This document shows positions 57,176 to 64,000 of a stretch of 64,000 nucleotides of DNA, piece after piece. Origin of the DNA: Mycobacterium sp. UM_WGJ (lineage in GTDB: Bacteria > Actinomycetota > Actinomycetes > Mycobacteriales > Mycobacteriaceae). Where the stretch lies: contig NZ_AUWR01000022.1 of assembly GCF_000455125.1 (NCBI RefSeq), positions 29,710 through 93,709 on the forward strand, in the 5' to 3' direction. Position 1 is the first letter of the stretch, and each line of letters opens with the position of its first letter. The position numbers and the translations under genes are program-made. The notes below the pieces were generated by a model. It was not told the origin of the DNA and made no database searches. It saw only the letters and a list, made by a program, of their open reading frames with translations.

Positions 57176-57636
57176 AGCCGTTCCCGGACCGCGGCCGACA
57201 ACCGCGAACCATCGGCCTTACCCGCGGCGATCGCGGTGGCGGCCTTCATCACCTGGCCCATGTGCTTCATGTGCGGACGCTCCCCGATCGCCTCGGCGAC
57301 CTGCGCCAGCGCGGTGTCGACGACGTCGGCCAGTTCGGCGTCGCTGAGCGGCGCGGGAAGGTACTCGGCGATGATCCGAGCCTCGGCGTGCTCTTCGGCG
57401 GCGAGGTCACCCCGGCCGTTCTGGGTGTAGATCGTCGCGGACTCCGCCCGCTTGCGGGCTTCGCGCGCCAGCACCTTCAGGACATCCTCGTCGGTCAGTT
57501 CCCGGGCCTGTTTGCCGGCGACCTCTTCGGCCTGGATCGCAGCCAACAACATTCGCAGGGTCGCCGTGCGCAGCTTGTCCTGCGCCTTCATCGCCGCCGT
57601 CAGATCGGTACGCAACTGGGATTTGAGTTCCGCCAT
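57172..57636 (-). CDS. GatB/YqeY-domain protein
   Basis: 154 residues, the standalone YqeY form: MAELKSQLRTDLTAAMKAQDKLRTATLRMLLAAI at the start, then EYLPAPLSDAELADVV, and GQVMKAATAIAAGKADGSRLSAAVRERL at the end, the tRNA-binding YqeY tail of amidotransferase GatB. Its exact role alone is unknown. Rv3688c-like. Divergent from the PPGY-repeat membrane protein, with 25 bases between starts. Confidence 0.92.
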   Translation of the reverse strand: MAELKSQLRTDLTAAMKAQDKLRTATLRMLLAAIQAEEVAGKQARELTDEDVLKVLAREARKRAESATIYTQNGRGDLAAEEHAEARIIAEYLPAPLSDAELADVVDTALAQVAEAIGERPHMKHMGQVMKAATAIAAGKADGSRLSAAVRERL

Positions 57637-57661
57637 GCCCCATAACGCTACGCTCAGCCAC

Positions 57662-58936
57662 ATGGTGAATCCGCCTCCGCCCGGCTACCCTGGACCTGGT
57701 TTTCCGCCTCCCGGCTACGGCCCGCCACTGGGCTATGGCCCGCCGCCTCCGGGCTACGGCCCCCCGCCCGGTTATGGACCCCCGCCGCCGGGCTACGGTG
57801 CCCCGCCTCCGGGTTACGGTCCCCCACCCGGCTACGGAGCACCGCCGCCGGGTTACGGTCCCCCGCCCTCGGGTTACGGTCCTCCGCCCTCGGGTTACGG
57901 TCCCCCGCCCGGCCATGGCCCGCCGCCGGGATACGGCGCCCCGGTGGGCTATCCGCAGCCTGAACTCAAGCCCGGCATCATTCCGCTGCGCCCACTGAGC
58001 CTCACCGACATCTACAACGGCGCCGTCGGCTACATCCGGGCCAACCCCAAGACCGTGCTCGGGCTGACCGCCGTGGTCGTGGTGGCCACCCAGATCATCA
58101 GCGGGATCGCCCTGTTCGGCCTGCTGTCGGCGCTCGGCCCGTCGGGTCCGGGGAGATCGCCGTCGGAGCTCTCCGGCGGTGACGTGGCGGCATGGCTGAC
58201 CGGTTCTGTCGGCGCGGCAATCGTGACCGCCCTGGGCACCATCGTGTTGACCGGCCTGCTGACTGTGGTGGTCGGGCGCGCGGTGTTCGGATCGCCGATC
58301 AGCATCGCCGAAGCCTGGGCGATCGTGCGTGATCGCTTCGGTCCACTGATCGGCCTGACCGCCCTGATCGGCCTGGCCGCGGCGGTGCTGTGTGGCTTCG
58401 CGGCGGCCCTGATCGCCATTGCCGGCGGAGCGGGCGGCACCGGCGCCGCGGTGTTGATCGCCGTGCCGCTCGTACCGGCACTGATCGCAGCATTGGCCTA
58501 CGGCTACACCGTGCTGGTCTTCGCGCCGACCGTGATCGTGCTGGAGCGCCAACCCGTGTTCGAGGCGATGCGCCGCTCGTTCTACTTGGTGCGCAACAGT
58601 TTCTGGCGAGTGCTGGGCATCATGGCGCTGACCGCATTGATCGTCGCCCTGATCAGCAGCGCAGTGGCGTTTCCCTTCAACATCTTCGGGATGATCGTCA
58701 CCCATGGCAGCGACGCCCTGACCGGCGGTGCGCAGTTGAGCCTGTTCTCCCGGATCGGCACCACGATCGGGGAGATCATCGTGCTGCCCTTCAGCGCCGG
58801 GGTGTCGGTACTGCTCTACACCGACCGCCGCATCCGGGGCGAGGCCTTCGACCTGGTGCTGCGAACCGGCGCCACCGGCGGACCGTACGTCGGCGGGTGG
58901 ACCGACAACCTCTGGCTGACCCGGCCCCCGGGGTAA
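57662..58936 (+). CDS. repeat-fronted membrane protein, Rv3689-like
   Basis: 424 residues. Residues 2-100 are a disordered Pro/Gly/Tyr tract built of about 14 GYGPPP or GYGAPP units. Five to six membrane helices follow (about 125-150, 185-210, 230-275, 320-345, 380-400), in a pattern found in the membrane domain of glycerophosphodiester phosphodiesterase-like proteins; no catalytic part is present. It heads a run of tightly spaced genes including moxR2, so a role with that envelope-linked system is possible. Confidence 0.82.
   Translation: MVNPPPPGYPGPGFPPPGYGPPLGYGPPPPGYGPPPGYGPPPPGYGAPPPGYGPPPGYGAPPPGYGPPPSGYGPPPSGYGPPPGHGPPPGYGAPVGYPQPELKPGIIPLRPLSLTDIYNGAVGYIRANPKTVLGLTAVVVVATQIISGIALFGLLSALGPSGPGRSPSELSGGDVAAWLTGSVGAAIVTALGTIVLTGLLTVVVGRAVFGSPISIAEAWAIVRDRFGPLIGLTALIGLAAAVLCGFAAALIAIAGGAGGTGAAVLIAVPLVPALIAALAYGYTVLVFAPTVIVLERQPVFEAMRRSFYLVRNSFWRVLGIMALTALIVALISSAVAFPFNIFGMIVTHGSDALTGGAQLSLFSRIGTTIGEIIVLPFSAGVSVLLYTDRRIRGEAFDLVLRTGATGGPYVGGWTDNLWLTRPPG
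57665..57960 (+). repeat. PPGYG-coding repeat tract
   Basis: Degenerate 15-18-base units coding for G-Y-G-P/A-P-P, about 14 copies, at the start of the membrane protein gene. Such tracts may vary in copy number between strains. Confidence 0.9.
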
Positions 58937-58946
58937 GGATCCTCGG

Positions 58947-59555
58947 GTGCCCACCGTCGACGTCGACCGCGAAGCCGCCCGCGAGGCGGCCGAACGCGAG
59001 CTGGCAAAACCGATGTACCCGCGGCCCTCGCCCAAGCAGCAGTTCCTGGACTTCATCGAGACGCTGGTACGCCGGTTGGTGCTCAAGGGTGCCGAGTTGC
59101 CCGGCGGCTGGTTCACCATCAGCGTGTTGCTGATCATCCTCGCGGCAGCCGTGGTGGCCGCCGTCCACGTCAGCCGCCGCATGTTGCACGACGGCCACCG
59201 CGGCGATCCGTTGTACGGCGCAACACAACTCAGCGCCGCCGGACACCGCGCGGCCGCGCAACAGCATGCCGCAGCGGGAGACTGGGTCGAAGCGATCCGG
59301 CACCGCCTGCGGGCCGTAGCTCGCGCACTCGAGGAGAACGGGGTCCTGCGTCCCGCCACGGGCCGTACCGCCACCGAACTTGCCCGCGATGCCGGTGCGG
59401 CGATGCCCGCCCTGACCGGTGAGCTGTTCCGGGCCGCCGAAACCTTCAACGACGTCAACTACGGCGAGCTGCCCGCCACCCCGGAGGGATATCGGATCGT
59501 CACAGACCTCGACGAGCGGGTGCAGGCCACAACACAGGCCCGGCAGCACCGATGA
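58947..59555 (+). CDS. DUF4129-type membrane protein, Rv3690-like
   Basis: 202 residues: one membrane helix at about 57-77 (FTISVLLIILAAAVVAAVHVS) after a basic cytoplasmic lead, then a helical domain ending in TATELARDAGAAMPALTGELFRAAETFNDVNYG, the DUF4129 signature (TxxExxR..., F..V.YG). Such domains sit in MoxR/DUF58 clusters and transglutaminase proteins. GTG start; overlaps the next gene by 4 bases. Confidence 0.85.
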   Translation: MPTVDVDREAAREAAERELAKPMYPRPSPKQQFLDFIETLVRRLVLKGAELPGGWFTISVLLIILAAAVVAAVHVSRRMLHDGHRGDPLYGATQLSAAGHRAAAQQHAAAGDWVEAIRHRLRAVARALEENGVLRPATGRTATELARDAGAAMPALTGELFRAAETFNDVNYGELPATPEGYRIVTDLDERVQATTQARQHR

Positions 59556-60657
59556 CGACCAGGCGACGGACATGGCTGTGGGTCGCGACGGCCTTGGCCG
59601 TGATCGTGGCGGTTTCGGCGGTGGGCGCCTACCTGACCACACCGCGGCCGGGCGGCCGAATGGATCCCAATGCCACCGGGCCCGAGGGCGCGCACGCGCT
59701 GGTGACACTGCTGCGTCACCGCGGGGTCGAGGTCATTGCGGCCGCAACCGTCGAGGACGTCGCACGGCAAGCACGTCCCGACACGTTGGTTCTGGTGGCT
59801 CAGACCCCGCGCATCGCCGGCAGTGAGCTGATGAACCGGCTGGCCGATCTGCCCGGCGACCTGCTGCTGGTGGCACCGGATGCGCTGGCCCGCAAGGCGC
59901 TCGCGCCCGGCATCCGGTCCGGCCCCGCACGGGCGTACACCCACCAACCCGGTTGCAGCCTGCGTGAAACGCAACGGGCCGGAGCAGTCGACCTGCGCAC
60001 AACTGCTACCTACGTTGCAAACAAAGGCTATTCGCTGGACAGCTGCTACGACGGCGCCCTGGTGCGCTATCGCGACGGCAAGCGGACCATCACCGTGATC
60101 GGCAGCGACACATTCATGACCAACGCCGACCTGGCCCGGGAAGGCAACGCCGCGCTGGCAATGAATCTTGCCGGCACCTCAGATCGCCTGATCTGGTATG
60201 CGCCCCAACACGTTCAAGGAGCAAAGTCGAGGAAAGCCGCGATCGCCGGCCTCATCCCGCAGAACCTGCGATGGCTGTTCTGGCAACTGTGTGTGGCACT
60301 GGCCCTGGCCGCCGTCTGGAAGGGCCGCCGGCTAGGCCCCCTGGTCGCCGAACAGTTGCCCGTCGTCGTCCGCGCATCGGAGACCGTGGAGGGACTCGGC
60401 CGGCTCTACCGCGCGCATCGGGCGCGTGATCGGGCAGCCACCGCCCTGCGCACCGCGACCCTGCGCCGACTGGCTCCACGGCTGGGATTAGGCCCGGAAC
60501 CGGAGCCGCCCGCGGTGGTCGCGGCAGTGTCGACACGCATCGCGGCACACCCGGACGGGTTGTGGCACTTACTGTTCGGTCCGCTCCCGGATTCCGACGA
60601 TGCCCTGGTCGCCCTGGCCCACGCACTCGACGACATCGAAAGGCAGGTCACCCTCTC

Positions 60658-60661
<4 letters not shown>
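59552..60661 (+). CDS. DUF4350 membrane protein, Rv3691-like
   Basis: 369 residues. An N-terminal helix at 9-29, a DUF4350-like extracytoplasmic part (GPEGAHALVTLLRHRGVEV, TLVLVAQTPRIAG, YTHQPGCS), a second helix near 238-258, and a cytoplasmic tail. DUF4350 domains resemble GATase-like Rossmann folds and accompany MoxR. Two Cys in the outer part may pair. The stop overlaps the moxR2 start (GTGA). Confidence 0.84.
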
Positions 60662-61631
<970 letters not shown>

Positions 61632-61635
<4 letters not shown>

Positions 61636-62951
61636 TTCTGACCGGTCGCGCCGCGCTGATCGCACTGCTTTGCGCCGTGCCGATCGCGTTGGCCCCGTGG
61701 CCGGCGGCCGCTTTCGCGATGCTGCTGGCCGGGCTCACCACGGCAGTGCTGCTCGACGTCGCGTTGACGACAGATCCCGCCACGCTGCAGATCGACCGGT
61801 CCATGGACAACGCGGTAAGGCTCGGCCAGACGATCCCGACCACGTTGTGGATAGTCAACGGCGATAGTCCATTCCGCGGTCAGCTACGTGACGCCTGGTC
61901 GCCCAGTGCCTGCGCCACACCGCGCTCGCATCCGCTGGAGCTGGCGGCCGGCCAGCTCTCCCGAGTGGTCACCGAGCTACGGCCGACCCGCCGCGGCGAC
62001 CAGCAGGCCGCCCGGGTCACGGTGCGCTCGATCGGGCCGCTGGGGCTGGCCGGGCGGCAGCGGTCTCGGCAGGTGCCGGGGCAGGTGCGGGTGCTTCCGC
62101 CCTTCTTATCCCGCCGGCATCTGCCGGCCCGGCTGGCCCGGCTCCGCGAGATCGACGGCAATCTTCCGGTGCTGGTGCGCGGCCAGGGCAGCGAATTCGA
62201 CTCGCTGCGCGAGTACGTTGCCGGCGACGACGTGCGCTCGATCGACTGGCGGGCCACCGCCCGGCGCTCGGAGGTGGTGGTGCGCACCTGGCGGCCCGAG
62301 CGTGACCGGCGGGTCGTCATCGTGCTCGACACCGGCCGGACCGCTGCCGGCCGGATCGGGGTGGACCCCACCGCCCGCGATCCCGCGGGCTGGCCGCGGC
62401 TGGACTGGTCGATGGATGCCGCACTGTTGCTGGCGGCGTTGGCATTACGCGCCGGCGATCACGTCGATCTGCTCGCCCACGATCAGGTGCCCCGGGCCGG
62501 GGTGTTCGGGGCGTCGAGGACCCGGCTGTTCGCTCAGTTGGTCGACGCGATGGCACCGCTGCAGCCGGCGCTGGTCGAATCCGATGCCGCGGCGATGCTG
62601 GCCACCTTGTCCCGACGTGCGCGCCGCGGCAACCTCGTTGTGCTGTTGACCGATCTCAACCCCTCTGCCCTGGAGGAGGGGTTGCTGCCGGTGTTGCCGA
62701 ATCTGACCGCGGCCCACCAGGTGATCCTCGCGGCGGTCGCCGATCCGCGAGTGGAGCGGCTGGCTCGGGGACGCGGCGACGCGGCCGCGGTCTATGACGC
62801 CGGCGCTGCTGAGCGGGCGCGCAATGACCGCCGCGCGATGGCAGCCCGATTGCGTCACAGCGGCGTGCAGGTCATCGACGCCCCACCCGAGGATCTGGCC
62901 CCGGCGCTGGCCGATGCCTACCTGGCGATGAAAGCCGCCGGGCGGCTGTGA
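61632..62951 (+). CDS. DUF58 (von Willebrand-like) membrane protein, Rv3693-like
   Basis: 439 residues. Two membrane helices at about 3-45, then a beta domain, then the DUF58 core with RGQGSEFDSLREYVAGDDVRSIDWRATAR near 185-213 and VVIVLDTGRT (metal-ion-dependent adhesion site-like start). GTG start overlapping moxR2 by 4 bases: the ATPase and DUF58 protein should be made together as partners. Confidence 0.92.
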
Positions 62952-62977
62952 TCGCGGTCGCGCGCAGCACCGGGTAG

Positions 62978-63970
62978 CTAGCCGGTGGGGACCACGTCGG
63001 GGGCATCGGCGACGTCCCCGGTCTCGCCGGCGGCCACGGCCTTGCGACCGAAGTACACCACGTAGACCAGAAATGCCGCCTCCACCGCGGTCCCGATGCC
63101 GATTCGCAGCCAGGTCGGCAGTGGCGACGGAGTCACCACCGCCTCGAGCAGCCCGGCCACCGCGAACACCACGACCAACCCCACGGCGACCGCGACGACG
63201 GCCCGGCCCTGTTCGGCGAGCGCCTGTGTGCGGGGCCGATCACCCGGGGCGATCACCGTCCAGCCCAGGCGCATCCCCACCGCGCCGGCCAAGAACACCG
63301 CCGTCAGCTCCAGCAGCCCGTGCGGGGCAAGCAGTCCCAGCATGAAACCGCCCCGGCCGGCATGGAACATCAGCCCGAGCCCCAAGCCGAGGTTGGCCGC
63401 GTTGGCGAACAGCAGCGCCGGGATCGGCAGGCCCAGCAACACCGAGAAGGCAATGGCGCGGGCGGCCACCCAGGCGTTGTTCACCCAGACCTGCAGCGCA
63501 AAGGACCCGGCCGGGTGGTCGCTGTAGTAGGCGGCGAAGTCGTGGTTGACCAGCCGGTCGATCTCCGCGGGGGTGCCGATCACCGCCTGCACGTCGGGGT
63601 TGCCGGCCACCCAGCAGGCGATGACCGCCGACACCGCCAGGAACACCGCGGCGGTGCTCAGCCACCACCGCCAAGCACGGTAGGCGACCACCGGAAACGA
63701 CACCGTCACGAACCGGACGAATTCCGAGGCCAACGGCGCATGCGCACCGGTGACGGCGGCACGCGCCCGTGCCACTAGGGCGGAAAGTCGGCCGATGAGC
63801 GCGGCATCCGAGGACGACGAGCGCACCAGCGACAGTTGGGTGGACACCCGCTGATAGAGGTCGACCAGCTCGTCGACCTCAGCGCCGGTGAGCCGGCGCC
63901 GGTGCTTGACCAGTGCCTCCAGCCGATCCCAGGCTGGTCGATGGGTCAGCACGAAGGCGTCGACATCCAC
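62978..63970 (-). CDS. stage II sporulation protein M-like (DUF95) membrane protein, Rv3694c-like
   Basis: About 330 residues. A helical cytoplasmic lead, then five membrane helices with NNAWVAARAIAFSVLLGLPIPALLFANAANLG and LLAPHGLLELTAVFLAGAVGMRLGW, the SpoIIM/DUF95 core (PHG-E motif). This family accompanies RDD and MoxR-DUF58 genes in bacteria that do not sporulate. I chose the GTG giving VDVDAFVLTHRP because homologs start there; longer versions reach the window edge. It converges on the DUF58 gene. Confidence 0.88.
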   Translation of the reverse strand: MDVDAFVLTHRPAWDRLEALVKHRRRLTGAEVDELVDLYQRVSTQLSLVRSSSSDAALIGRLSALVARARAAVTGAHAPLASEFVRFVTVSFPVVAYRAWRWWLSTAAVFLAVSAVIACWVAGNPDVQAVIGTPAEIDRLVNHDFAAYYSDHPAGSFALQVWVNNAWVAARAIAFSVLLGLPIPALLFANAANLGLGLGLMFHAGRGGFMLGLLAPHGLLELTAVFLAGAVGMRLGWTVIAPGDRPRTQALAEQGRAVVAVAVGLVVVFAVAGLLEAVVTPSPLPTWLRIGIGTAVEAAFLVYVVYFGRKAVAAGETGDVADAPDVVPTG

Positions 63971-64000
63971 CCGGCCGAGCCTAGCGAGGACTGCGAGCAC

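Overview
This window comes from a high-GC actinobacterium of the family Mycobacteriaceae, most likely a non-tuberculous species. Two things show this: the gene content and order follow the Mycobacterium tuberculosis chromosome from about Rv3634c to Rv3694c (recalled synteny, no search was run), and several mycobacteria-specific genes are present (marP, whiB4, ponA2, crp, a tad-like pilus locus, 6C and Ms1-type small RNAs). Starts are often GTG, and many genes overlap by 1 to 14 bases in compact operons.

Layout. 1-4.7 kb: the N-terminal part of a large CtpI-like P-type ATPase with a degenerate phosphorylation site, a GalE1-type epimerase and a polytopic membrane protein. 4.7-18.6 kb is an accessory block occupying the place of M. 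tuberculosis Rv3636-Rv3643. It holds a VIT1-type metal transporter, an APC permease, a Pls-like single-module nonribosomal peptide synthetase fused to three membrane-separated beta-helix domains and translationally coupled to an M1 aminopeptidase, a cysteine-free thioester-domain (TQXA) protein, and a family 2A encapsulin operon (shell, cysteine desulfurase cargo, CysK, CysE). The block ends with a methyltransferase gene behind a Fur/Zur-like operator. 18.8-28.5 kb is core: tRNA-Thr, holB, a membrane adenylate cyclase, topA, a small conserved gene, cspA and a DUF1998-type helicase.

28.8-34.5 kb: a PAS/GAF-like protein and the tad-like locus (Rv3654c-Rv3660c type). 34.5-36.2 kb: two noncoding RNAs, 6C on the minus strand and Ms1/MTS2823 on the plus strand, flanking a HAD phosphatase. 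36.2-50.3 kb: acetyl-CoA synthetase, a secreted protease, the marP-nudix-thioredoxin-nth cluster, crp, a metallo-beta-lactamase-fold protein, RidA, a pair of Get3/ArsA-like ATPases and whiB4. 50.3-64 kb: ponA2, a phosphoesterase, tRNA-Pro, an SDR/TetR accessory cluster, YqeY, and the Rv3689-Rv3694c group around MoxR2.

How the genes work together. The most notable system is the encapsulin operon: the shell and desulfurase genes overlap, as do cysK and cysE. CysE makes O-acetylserine, CysK turns it into cysteine, and the encapsulated desulfurase can strip its sulfur inside the shell, so one transcript could build and fill a sulfur store. The Pls-like synthetase plus aminopeptidase pair is the second candidate for unexplored biology. 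The TQXA protein, divergent from the encapsulin and lacking its thioester cysteine, is the third. No CRISPR array, insertion sequence, prophage or replication origin was seen.
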